From Palsa-506 sp050013415 (GTDB lineage: Bacteria > Actinomycetota > Actinomycetes > Streptosporangiales > Streptosporangiaceae), in the NCBI GenBank assembly GCA_050013415.1, contig JBEKFH010000102.1:1-12698 (forward strand): DNA of 12,698 nt. Reading direction: 5' to 3'. Positions 1-6,535 of this stretch are shown here, one piece after another. A program made the position numbers and the translations under genes. The notes below the pieces were generated by a model that did no database searches, had not been told where the DNA came from, and saw only the letters and a list, made by a program, of their open reading frames with translations. The first letter of the stretch is position 1. Every line of letters starts with the position of its first letter.

Positions 1-1637
1 ACGAGCCGCTCGCCCGGTATGTCCAGCAGGGATGTCGCCTCGTCGAGAACGAGCACGGCGGGCGCGGCGATGAAGGCGCGCGCGAAGGAGATGAGCTGCC
101 GCTGGCCGGCCGACAGCCTGCCGCCGCGCTTGCCGACTTGCTCGTCGTAGCCGTCTGGCAGCGCGGCGATGAACTCATGCGCGCCGATCGCGACGGCCGA
201 CGCCTGCACGTCGGCGCGGGACGCGCCCGGCTTGCCAAGCTCGATGTTCTCCGCGATGGTGCCGCTGAACAGGAAGTTCTCCTGAGTAATCAGGATGATC
301 TCGGCGCGCAGCGCTGGCTCGGACAGATCCCGCAGGTCGACGCCGTCAAGCCGGACGTGCCCCTGCACCGGGTCGTAGAACCGGGCAAGCAGCCGGGCGA
401 TGGTGGTCTTCCCCGCGCCCGTGGCGCCGACCAGGGCAACGGTCTGGCCGGCCGGGATGCTCAGGTCGAGCCCGGGCAGCACCGTCTCGTGGCGGTAGCC
501 GAACCGGACGGACTCGAACGTGACCGACCGGCCGCGGCTCCCCGCGGCGGGCAGCGGCAGCGGCACCGGGTTCGCTGGCTCGGCCACCAGGGGCTCCTCG
601 TCGAGCACCCCGGAGACCTTCTCCAGCGCCGCCGCCGCAGACTGGAAGGTGTTATAGAACTGCGACAGGTCCTGCAGCGGGTCAAAGAAGCGCTGCAGGT
701 AAAGCAGGAAAGTGACCAGGACGCCGAGCTTCATGTCACCGTCGATGACCCGCAGCCCGCCGTAGAGCAGGACCGCGCCGACGGCGAGGTTCCCGACCAG
801 GGTGATGCCCGGCGAGTAGATGGCGATCAGCCGCGACGAGCGCAGGCTCGCGTCCGCGTATCCCTGGTTGAGCTGGCCGAAGATCTCCTCGTTCCGCTGC
901 TCCCTGCGGAAGGCCTGCACCGCCTGGATGCCGCCGAGGGTCTCCACGAACTGGACGATGACGCGGGCGATGGTGTCCCTGGTACGCCGGTAGGCGATGG
1001 CCGACTCACGCCGGAACCAGTGGGTCAGCCAGATCAGCGGGACGAATCCGGCCAGCACCACCAGGGCCAGCTGCCAGTCGAGCAGCAGCATCCCCGCGCC
1101 GACGAGCAGCAGCGAGAAGACCGCGAAGACCAGCGAGTCCAGGCCCTCGTCGAACAGATCGGATATCGAGTCGATGTCGGAGACCTGGCGGGAGATGACG
1201 CGGCCCGTCGTGTAGCGCTCGTGAAAGGCGACCGGCAGCCGCTGGAAATGGGCGAAGAGCCTGCGGCGGAGCTCGAGCACGACCACGCCGCCGATGCGGC
1301 CCATCGCGGCGATGAACGCGCGGGTGGTGACGGCCTGGACGATCACCGCGACGGCGAAGGCCACGATGATGACGATCAGCGGCGCCAGATCCCCGGTGCG
1401 AGTGACCTGAGGTACCCGGTCGACGCCGATGCCGACCAGCCACGGCCCGGCCAGCGCGGCCAGGTTGGCGGCCAGGATCAGCGCGAGGATGGCGGCCACG
1501 TCGCGGCGGTGCGGCCGGAGCAGGTCCTCCAGCAGGCGCCTGCCCCGCCGGCGCAGTAGCGCGGCGAGGCTGGCGGTGATGTCGTCGTTGTCCTCGGCCG
1601 CGATGCCGCGCCAGGCCTCGGCGGGCGGCGGGCTCAC
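1..1637 (-). CDS. ABC exporter half-transporter, catalytic subunit of a heterodimer (3' truncated by window edge)
   Basis: Inner-membrane ABC exporter (ABCB-like) with a fused membrane domain and ATPase domain. 545 residues are visible and no stop is reached, so roughly the last 50-60 residues (including the H-loop His) lie outside the window. Start is GTG at 1637, whose bases overlap the TGA of the upstream transporter gene (GTGA, 4 nt), implying translational coupling. Hydrophobic segments span about residues 48-72, 84-104, 168-206 and 270-295. The ATPase domain starts near 370: Walker A GATGAGKTT at 404-412 (K410), Q-loop Q452, signature LSAGQRQ at 508-514 with Ala in place of the usual Gly, Walker B LVLDE ending in catalytic E533, D-loop SLLD 536-539. 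An intact Glu with an altered signature is the TM288-like half of heterodimeric exporters such as TM287/288. The substrate cannot be told from sequence. Confidence 0.93.
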   Translation of the reverse strand, partial: MSPPPAEAWRGIAAEDNDDITASLAALLRRRGRRLLEDLLRPHRRDVAAILALILAANLAALAGPWLVGIGVDRVPQVTRTGDLAPLIVIIVAFAVAVIVQAVTTRAFIAAMGRIGGVVVLELRRRLFAHFQRLPVAFHERYTTGRVISRQVSDIDSISDLFDEGLDSLVFAVFSLLLVGAGMLLLDWQLALVVLAGFVPLIWLTHWFRRESAIAYRRTRDTIARVIVQFVETLGGIQAVQAFRREQRNEEIFGQLNQGYADASLRSSRLIAIYSPGITLVGNLAVGAVLLYGGLRVIDGDMKLGVLVTFLLYLQRFFDPLQDLSQFYNTFQSAAAALEKVSGVLDEEPLVAEPANPVPLPLPAAGSRGRSVTFESVRFGYRHETVLPGLDLSIPAGQTVALVGATGAGKTTIARLLARFYDPVQGHVRLDGVDLRDLSEPALRAEIILITQENFLFSGTIAENIELGKPGASRADVQASAVAIGAHEFIAALPDGYDEQVGKRGGRLSAGQRQLISFARAFIAAPAVLVLDEATSLLDIPGERL

Positions 1638-3538
1638 CGGCGCGCCCCGGTCAGGTCCTGCCCGGCGGCATCGCCGGGCAGCGGGGCGGCGCTCATCAGG
1701 TCCCGGTACCGCGGCTCGCGCGCGAGCAGTTCCCGGTGCGTGCCGAGCGCGCTGATCACGCCGTCGCTGAGTAGCGCCACCCGGTCGGCCAGCAGCACGG
1801 TGGACGGCCGGTGTGCGACCACCAGGGCGGTCGACGCGGCGAGCACGCGGCTGAGCGCCTCGGTGACCCTCGCCTCGGTATGCACGTCCAGCGCGGATAG
1901 CGGGTCGTCGAGGACCAGGACGGCCGGCCTGGCCAGGATCGCGCGGGCCAGCGCGACGCGCTGCCGCTGGCCGCCGGACAGCGCCATGCCCTGCTCGCCG
2001 ATCCGGGTGTCGATGCCCCAGGGTAGGTCGTGAACGAAATCCGCCTGGGCGGCGGCGAGCGCCGCCTCGATCTCGGCCTCGCTGGCGTCGGCCGCGCCGA
2101 AGCTGACGTTCTCCCGCACGCTCGCGGAGAACAGGGTGGCATCCTCGAACGCGCAGCCGACCAGGGACCGCAGCCGCGGCAGGGGGATCTCGCGGATGTC
2201 CGTCCCGTCCAGCCGGATGGCGCCGGCGGTCACGTCGGCCAGCCTCGGGACCAGCTGGAGGAGCGTCGACTTGCCGGCCCCGGTTGCCCCCACCAGTGCC
2301 AGCGTCTCGCCGGGCTCGAGTTCCAGGCGGATGTCACGCAGCACCGGCCGCTGCGCGCCCGGGTAGCGGAAGGCGACGTGGTCGAAAACCAGCCGTCCCC
2401 GGCCGGGCGGCGCCGGTGCGCCCCCTGGCGCGGCGCGCCGGGGCGCAGCGCGCCGGGGCGTGGCGGCGCCTGGCGTGACGGGCCGGGGCGTGGCGTCGCC
2501 GGGGTCGGCTATCGAAGGCTCCGTGTCGAGGATCTCGTAGATCCGCTGCGCCGCGGTGGCTGCTTCCTGGCCGGAGGCGAGGATGTATCCCATCGACTCG
2601 ATCGGCCAGACCAGCTGCAAGGTGAGCGTGATGAACGCGACAAGCCCGCCGAGGCTCAGCTCGTGCCTGCTGGCGGCGAGGGCGCCGAGCAGCAGGACCA
2701 GGCCGATGACCGCGTTGGGTATCAGGTCGAGGCCTGCCCAGAACGTGCCGCGGAGCCTGGCCATGTCGAGCTGCGTCCGGTACACCCTGGTGGCCTGGGC
2801 GCCGTGCCGCGCCGCTGCCTCGTCACGCCGGCCAAGCGCCTTGAGCACCCGGATCCCGGCGGCTGCGTCCTCCACATAGGTAGCCAGGTCGCCCTGCTGG
2901 TCCTGGGCGCGCCGGGACAGCACGCGGTACCGTCGCTCGAACCGGAAGCACGCCACGGTCACGGGCAGGAACACGCAGCCGGTCACCAGGCCGAGCCACC
3001 AGTTCAGGCTGATCAGCAGCCCGATCACGGTGAAGAACGTCACCACATTGGTGACGAAGAAGATGGTGCCGAAGCCGGCGAACCGGCGGATCGCGGACAG
3101 GTCCGTGGTGGCCCGCGACAGCAGCTGCCCGGACTGCCAGGAGCCATGGAAACCCGAGTCCAGCCGCTGCAGGTGCGCGTAGATGTCGTCCCGCATGGCA
3201 AGCTCCATGCCGGTGACCGCGCTGGCCTGCACCCATCGCCGGATGAAGCTCAGCGCCGCCTGCGCCGCGCCAAGGCCGATCGCGGCCAGGCCGATCGGCA
3301 GCAGCAGCCGCCGCTCCCCGTGCGCGATCGGCCCGTCGATCAGCGCCATGATGAGCAGCGGGATCACGATCTCCGCGGCGACCGCCGCGAGTGCGGTCGC
3401 CAGCATCAGGGCGAGCTGCCAGCGGTAGGCGCGGAGGTACTCGCGGGTGCGCCACAGCGCCTCGAACGGCGTCTGGGCCTCGGATGGCGCCTGGCCGCCT
3501 GGGGCATGCGGAAGCTGGCCAGCTGGCTCGGAAGGCAT
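1634..3538 (-). CDS. ABC exporter half-transporter, degenerate-site subunit of a heterodimer
   Basis: 634-residue fused membrane/ATPase exporter subunit, expected to pair in the membrane with the product of the overlapping downstream gene. Membrane segments lie at about 42-66, 79-98, 157-178, 183-198 and 270-310. ATPase domain from ~382: Walker A GATGAGKST 417-425 (K423), canonical signature LSGGQRQ 520-526, D-loop SALD 548-551, H-loop H576. Two catalytic positions are changed: the Q-loop reads FED with E465 where Gln is usual, and the residue after the Walker B Asp is D545 instead of Glu. This is the pattern of the TM287-type half with low ATPase activity in one site. A Pro/Ala/Arg-rich linker (350-380) made of pentapeptide repeats joins the two domains. 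ATG at 3538 has no Shine-Dalgarno sequence, but a -10-like TAGCCT sits 7 nt upstream. A multidrug or lipid role is possible; substrate unknown. Confidence 0.93.
   Translation of the reverse strand: MPSEPAGQLPHAPGGQAPSEAQTPFEALWRTREYLRAYRWQLALMLATALAAVAAEIVIPLLIMALIDGPIAHGERRLLLPIGLAAIGLGAAQAALSFIRRWVQASAVTGMELAMRDDIYAHLQRLDSGFHGSWQSGQLLSRATTDLSAIRRFAGFGTIFFVTNVVTFFTVIGLLISLNWWLGLVTGCVFLPVTVACFRFERRYRVLSRRAQDQQGDLATYVEDAAAGIRVLKALGRRDEAAARHGAQATRVYRTQLDMARLRGTFWAGLDLIPNAVIGLVLLLGALAASRHELSLGGLVAFITLTLQLVWPIESMGYILASGQEAATAAQRIYEILDTEPSIADPGDATPRPVTPGAATPRRAAPRRAAPGGAPAPPGRGRLVFDHVAFRYPGAQRPVLRDIRLELEPGETLALVGATGAGKSTLLQLVPRLADVTAGAIRLDGTDIREIPLPRLRSLVGCAFEDATLFSASVRENVSFGAADASEAEIEAALAAAQADFVHDLPWGIDTRIGEQGMALSGGQRQRVALARAILARPAVLVLDDPLSALDVHTEARVTEALSRVLAASTALVVAHRPSTVLLADRVALLSDGVISALGTHRELLAREPRYRDLMSAAPLPGDAAGQDLTGARR
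2417..2491 (-). repeat. 15-bp tandem repeat encoding pentapeptide linker in ABC transporter
   Basis: Five consecutive pentapeptides TPRPV, TPGAA, TPRRA, APRRA, APGGA (residues 350-374 of the 634-aa transporter) are encoded by related 15-base units. Two 13-base blocks GCGCGCCGGGGCG at 2433-2445 and 2448-2460 are identical at a 15-bp period, and CCGGGGCGTGGCG recurs at 2453-2465 and 2483-2495. The array lies in the flexible stretch between the membrane domain and the ATPase domain, so length changes in whole units would keep the frame. Confidence 0.75.
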
Positions 3539-3545
3539 TTGCTGG

Positions 3546-3575
3546 AGGCTAACCCGCAGGCCGCCGGGCTGTCAC
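3546..3575 (-). promoter_or_regulatory. Candidate promoter of the ABC exporter operon (possibly leaderless)
   Basis: On the minus strand GTGACA (3575-3570, 5 of 6 matches to TTGACA) is followed after 18 nt by TAGCCT (3551-3546, fits actinobacterial TANNNT). Seven nucleotides then lead to the ATG at 3538, so transcription would begin at or next to the start codon. This fits the absence of a Shine-Dalgarno sequence. Prediction by inspection only. Confidence 0.5.
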
Positions 3576-3593
3576 CTCATTTTCGCTCTGGGC

Positions 3594-3705
3594 GGGACCG
3601 CCGGCCGCCGGGCCTGGCGCTCAGATCCGGGTGCGCTGATGTGCTCGCCGGGACGGCCGGCCGCCGGGCCGGGCGACCAGATCCGGATGCCATGATGTGC
3701 TCGGC
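3594..3705. repeat. 56-bp direct tandem repeat, two copies, in a divergent intergenic region
   Basis: Copy 1 is 3594-3649 and copy 2 is 3650-3705; they abut exactly and match at 48 of 56 positions with no gaps. The best-kept cores are GGCCGCCGGGCC, AGATCCGG and TGATGTGCTCG. A third copy seems to begin at 3706 (GGGACCG) but diverges before the ribosome binding site of the next gene. The array fills most of the space between the ABC exporter promoter and the class V aminotransferase gene, where repeated operator sites would be expected. Function unknown; a simple replication-slippage duplication is the alternative. Confidence 0.8.
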
Positions 3706-3726
3706 GGGACCGGCCGCCCGGCGGGC

Positions 3727-3732
3727 GGAGGG
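3727..3732 (+). promoter_or_regulatory. Shine-Dalgarno site fixing the aminotransferase start
   Basis: GGAGGG ends 6 nt before ATG 3739. This selects that ATG over an upstream in-frame GTG at 3697, which falls inside the 56-bp repeat and has no such site. Confidence 0.8.
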
Positions 3733-3738
3733 AACACG

Positions 3739-4944
3739 ATGGCGTTCGACGTGAGCACGGTGCGGTCCGCCTACCCGGCCCTGGCCGACGGCTACGCCTA
3801 CCTGGACGGCGCGGCGGGCACCCAGGTGCCCGCCGCCGTCATCGAGGCGATCGGCCACGCGTACCGGGCGGGCCTCGGCAACTCCGGCGGCGCGTTCCCG
3901 GCGAGCCGCCGCTCCGCGGCGATCACGGCCGGCTGCCGCCAGGCGGTTGCCGACCTGACCGGCGGCGAAGCGGCCGGGGTGATACTCGGCCCGAACATGA
4001 CCACGCTGACCTTCCGCCTCGCGAACGCCCTGGCCGCCGGATGGGGACCCGGCGACGAAGTGATCGTCAGCAGGCTGGACCACGACGCCAACATCCGGCC
4101 GTGGGTGACGGCGGCGGCCAGGGCGGGGGCGACGATCCGCTGGGCCGATGTCGAGCTGCCGGCCGGCGAGCTGCCGGCCGGGCAGTTCAGTGAGCTGATC
4201 GGCGAACGCACCCGGCTGGTCGCCGTCACTGCCGCGAGCAACGTGATCGGCACCAGGCCGGACGTGCCGGTGATCACGGCGCTCGCTCGCGCCGCCGGAG
4301 CGCTGACCTACGTCGACGGCGTGCACGCCACCCCGCACGGCCCGACGGACGTCCGGGCGCTCGGTGCTGACTTCTACGCCACCAGCGCTTACAAGTGGTC
4401 CGGGCCGCACATCGGGGCCGTGGTCGCCGATCCCGCGCTGCTGGAGTCCATCCGGCCGGACAAGCTGGTGCCATCGCCGGATACGGTGCCGGAGCGCTTC
4501 GAGCAGGGCACCCTGCCGTTCGCCGACCTAGCGGGCGTGACCGCGGCGGTCGACCACCTGGCCGGGCTGGCAGGGGCGGCGGCGGGCACCAGGCGCGAGC
4601 GGCTGCTCGCCGCGATGACGGCGGCGGCGCAGCACGAGGAGCAGCTCTTCGGGGTGCTGCTCGGCGGGCTGGCGGATCTGCCAGCGGTGACCAGGTTCGG
4701 CTGCCCGCGCGACCGCACGGCGACCGCTTACTTCACGATCGCCGGCCGGACTCCGCGCCAGGTCGCCGATCACCTCGCCGCGCGCAGGATCAACGTGTGG
4801 GATGGCCACAACTACGCGTGGGAGCTCACCGGCGCGCTCGGCATCCGCGACGCTGGCAGCGCGGTCCGGGCCGGGCTGGTTCACTACAACGACCGCGATG
4901 ATGTCGACCGGCTGCTCGAAGCCGTGGCGGAGCTCGCCGGTTAG
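3739..4944 (+). CDS. PLP-dependent class V aminotransferase, cysteine-desulfurase-like protein
   Basis: 401-residue fold-type I PLP enzyme, cytosolic, resembling the cysteine desulfurase-like subgroup of class V aminotransferases (VC1184/TIGR01976 type). The internal aldimine Lys is K219 in SAYKWSGPHIG. D193 and H196 in YVDGVHATPHG are the expected contacts to the PLP ring. N-terminal YLDGAAGTQVP (21-31) is the usual substrate-loop region, and FEQGTLPF (254-261) matches the FE-G-T motif of the family. True SufS-type desulfurases have a persulfide Cys in a loop near the C-terminus; the matching stretch here, about 352-370, has none. The only cysteines are C66 and C322, so sulfur transfer by the usual mechanism is doubtful, and the reaction is unknown. 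Divergent from the ABC exporter; both could respond to the repeat between them, which is inference. A 15-bp in-frame duplication encodes ELPAGELPAG (139-148). Confidence 0.88.
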   Translation: MAFDVSTVRSAYPALADGYAYLDGAAGTQVPAAVIEAIGHAYRAGLGNSGGAFPASRRSAAITAGCRQAVADLTGGEAAGVILGPNMTTLTFRLANALAAGWGPGDEVIVSRLDHDANIRPWVTAAARAGATIRWADVELPAGELPAGQFSELIGERTRLVAVTAASNVIGTRPDVPVITALARAAGALTYVDGVHATPHGPTDVRALGADFYATSAYKWSGPHIGAVVADPALLESIRPDKLVPSPDTVPERFEQGTLPFADLAGVTAAVDHLAGLAGAAAGTRRERLLAAMTAAAQHEEQLFGVLLGGLADLPAVTRFGCPRDRTATAYFTIAGRTPRQVADHLAARRINVWDGHNYAWELTGALGIRDAGSAVRAGLVHYNDRDDVDRLLEAVAELAG

Positions 4945-4949
4945 GCCAA

Positions 4950-4974
4950 CGGCGGGGCCCGGAGCTACCCGCCG
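4950..4974. terminator. Hairpin between convergent genes, candidate bidirectional terminator
   Basis: CGGCGGG (4950-4956) pairs perfectly with CCCGCCG (4968-4974) around an 11-nt loop. The hairpin sits 5 nt past the aminotransferase stop and 6 nt before the convergent GNAT stop. There is no T-tract, which is common for actinobacterial hairpin terminators. Confidence 0.5.
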
Positions 4975-4980
4975 CCCTGC

Positions 4981-5442
4981 TCATCGGGCGGCTGCGTCAA
5001 CCCCGGCCTCGTCGAGGGCGTAGCGGTACAGCCGGGTCTGGCGCACGGTGAAGCCGATCCGCTCGTACAGCCTGCCCGCCGCCTCCCGGGACGGCCGTGA
5101 GGTAAGGTCCACGGTCCTGGCCCCGGCTGCCCGCGCATGCCGCAGCGCGGTCGTCGTCAGTGCCTCGCCGACGCCCTGGCCCCTGGCCGACGTGTCGACG
5201 ACCACGTCCTCGATCCAAGCCCGGACCCCGGTCGGGGCGGGGAACATCGCCAGCGTCAGCGTGCCGGCGATACCCAGGGACGTGCGGGCGATCAGCACGG
5301 TGACCGCAGGGTGGGAGACGACGTCCCGCAGGGCGGCCTGGCTGAGCGGCGGCGCGCTGCCGGACAGCTGCGGCATCAGCCGGCCGAACGCCTCGACTAC
5401 TTCGCCGGTTACCTCGCTGAGCACCTCTACCTCGACTGTCAC
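4981..5442 (-). CDS. GNAT family N-acetyltransferase
   Basis: 153-residue single-domain Gcn5-related acetyltransferase, predicted to move an acetyl group from acetyl-CoA to an amine of unknown identity. Motif A is clear: a beta strand WIEDVVVDTSA (76-86) followed by the pyrophosphate loop RGQGVG (87-92). Motif B appears as RLYERIGF (124-131), with a C-terminal strand TRLYRYAL. I chose the GTG at 5442 because the longer open frame upstream reads as low-complexity Arg-rich shadow of azlD, while the fold begins right after this codon. No Shine-Dalgarno is present; TAGTCT lies 7 nt upstream. It is the last gene of the AraC-azlC-azlD unit, 38 nt after azlD, and could acetylate the exported compound, or be co-located by chance. 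Confidence 0.85.
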   Translation of the reverse strand: MTVEVEVLSEVTGEVVEAFGRLMPQLSGSAPPLSQAALRDVVSHPAVTVLIARTSLGIAGTLTLAMFPAPTGVRAWIEDVVVDTSARGQGVGEALTTTALRHARAAGARTVDLTSRPSREAAGRLYERIGFTVRQTRLYRYALDEAGVDAAAR

Positions 5443-5449
5443 GCGGGGC

Positions 5450-5455
5450 AGACTA
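5450..5455 (-). promoter_or_regulatory. Candidate -10 element for a leaderless GNAT transcript
   Basis: TAGTCT (TANNNT) is separated from the GTG at 5442 by exactly 7 nt in the 38-nt azlD-GNAT gap, and there is no purine-rich ribosome site. Could provide an internal promoter inside the operon. Confidence 0.35.
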
Positions 5456-5480
5456 CCGCGCCAGGGCCCGGCTCTCGCGG

Positions 5481-5798
5481 TCAGCTCACGCCGAGCGCGC
5501 GCAGCGCGGCCGCGGTGCCGGCGGCCGCCACGATGACCACGAGGAACGGCGCGCGGGCCAGCAGCGCGGCCACGGCGGCGCCCATCCCGGCCAGCCGGGC
5601 CGGATCGGCCCGCAGCGCGTGGCCGTCGGCGAACGTCTCCGCCACGGCGAGCGCGGCGAGCAGCGCGACCGGGACAAGCTCGGCGAACCGGCGAGTTACC
5701 GGGTGGCCCAGCAGGCGCTGCGGCACGGTCAGGCCGGCCAGCTTCAGCGCGTAGCAGCCGGCCGCGGTGGCCAGCACGGCGATCCATGTCCCGGTCAT
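5481..5798 (-). CDS. azlD: AzlD-family small subunit of branched-chain amino acid exporter
   Basis: 105-residue, very hydrophobic protein with about four membrane segments (near 5-22, 40-56, 68-83 and 84-101), the size and shape of AzlD/BrnE. The AzlD family works with AzlC as a two-component amino acid exporter in the cytoplasmic membrane (azaleucine resistance in Bacillus; BrnFE in Corynebacterium exports Ile, Leu, Val and Met). Conserved-looking polar spots are the TVPQRLLGHP loop (24-33) and the RRFAELVPVALLAAL stretch (37-50), typical of the family. The ATG overlaps the azlC stop by ATGA, so the two subunits are translationally coupled. The substrate for this pair is not shown by sequence. 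Confidence 0.87.
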   Translation of the reverse strand: MTGTWIAVLATAAGCYALKLAGLTVPQRLLGHPVTRRFAELVPVALLAALAVAETFADGHALRADPARLAGMGAAVAALLARAPFLVVIVAAAGTAAALRALGVS

Positions 5799-6526
5799 GG
5801 GGATCCACCCTTCGGCGCCGCAAGTGCGCCCGCCAGCGCTGCCGACGCCGCGAGGATCACCGGCACCCCCGGCGGGCAGAACGGCGTGGCCGCGAGCGCC
5901 ATCGCCGCGCCGAGCAGGCCGACGCCGCGCTCCGCCGCGCCGGAGCGCAGCCGCGGCCAGATCAGCGCGAGGAACGCCGCCGGGGCGACCACGTCAAGCC
6001 CGAGCGACTGCGGCGAGCCGAGCCTGCCCGCGCCGATGGCGCCCGCCGCGGTGGCGAGATTCCAGGTGATATAGAGGCTGCCGAAGGTCGCGCGGAAACC
6101 CATGCGGGCCTGCGCGGCGCCAGGCTGGGCGAGTGCGAGAGCCGTCGACTCGTCGGTCACGCCCAGGGCCGTCAGGAGCCTGGCCGGGCCCCGCACCTGG
6201 AGCAGGCCGGCCAGCCGCAGCCCGTACAGCGTGTTCCGGCTGCCGAGCAGGATCGCGCTGGCACAGCCGGCCAGCAGGCCGCCGCCCGCCGCGACTGCGC
6301 CGATCAGGGCGAACTGCGAGGCACCGGTATAGGCCAGCAGGCTCAGCGCGCACGCCTGCGGCACGCTCAGCCCGGAGCTGACCGCGGCCGCGCCGAAGGC
6401 CAGCCCTGAGGTCCCGACGGCCAGCCCGAGCACCAGGCCGTCACGCGTTGGACTCGATCGCTTCCGGCTCGCCTGGCCGGCCTGCGCGCTGCCGGGTCCG
6501 GCTTGCCCGTCCGCCCGGTCCGCCAC
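5795..6526 (-). CDS. azlC: AzlC-family large subunit of branched-chain amino acid exporter
   Basis: 243-residue polytopic membrane protein of the AzlC/BrnF family, the large partner of AzlD. Family hallmarks: YTGASQFALIG (66-76) in an early helix, an RNTLYGL stretch (97-103), TDEST (124-128), and a run of alternating hydrophobic segments to ~236. The first ~28 residues are polar and likely cytosolic. GTG at 6526 starts 9 nt after the AraC stop codon, without a visible Shine-Dalgarno, so it may be read by translational coupling from the regulator gene. Expected role is proton-linked efflux of branched-chain or related amino acids, or of toxic analogues. Control by an AraC-type protein would differ from the Lrp control known for brnFE. 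Confidence 0.9.
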   Translation of the reverse strand: MADRADGQAGPGSAQAGQASRKRSSPTRDGLVLGLAVGTSGLAFGAAAVSSGLSVPQACALSLLAYTGASQFALIGAVAAGGGLLAGCASAILLGSRNTLYGLRLAGLLQVRGPARLLTALGVTDESTALALAQPGAAQARMGFRATFGSLYITWNLATAAGAIGAGRLGSPQSLGLDVVAPAAFLALIWPRLRSGAAERGVGLLGAAMALAATPFCPPGVPVILAASAALAGALAAPKGGSP

Positions 6527-6535
6527 GATCGCAGG

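Noticed and set aside
138..1559. 473-codon open frame on the plus strand opposite the truncated ABC gene
   Set aside because: It is antisense to an unmistakable ABC ATPase/membrane domain and translates to Arg/Asp/Gln-rich sequence with no family features; high GC makes long antisense frames common.
3594..3705. 56-bp tandem repeat as a CRISPR array or transposon end
   Set aside because: The copies abut without spacers, there are only two, and no cas genes, transposase or target-site duplications are present.
2030..3754. 574-codon plus-strand open frame opposite the 634-aa ABC gene
   Set aside because: Antisense shadow with low-complexity translation; it also runs into the 56-bp repeat and the true aminotransferase start.
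5443..5823. N-terminal extension of the GNAT frame
   Set aside because: The extension is Arg-rich and overlaps all of azlD in another frame; the acetyltransferase fold begins after GTG 5442.
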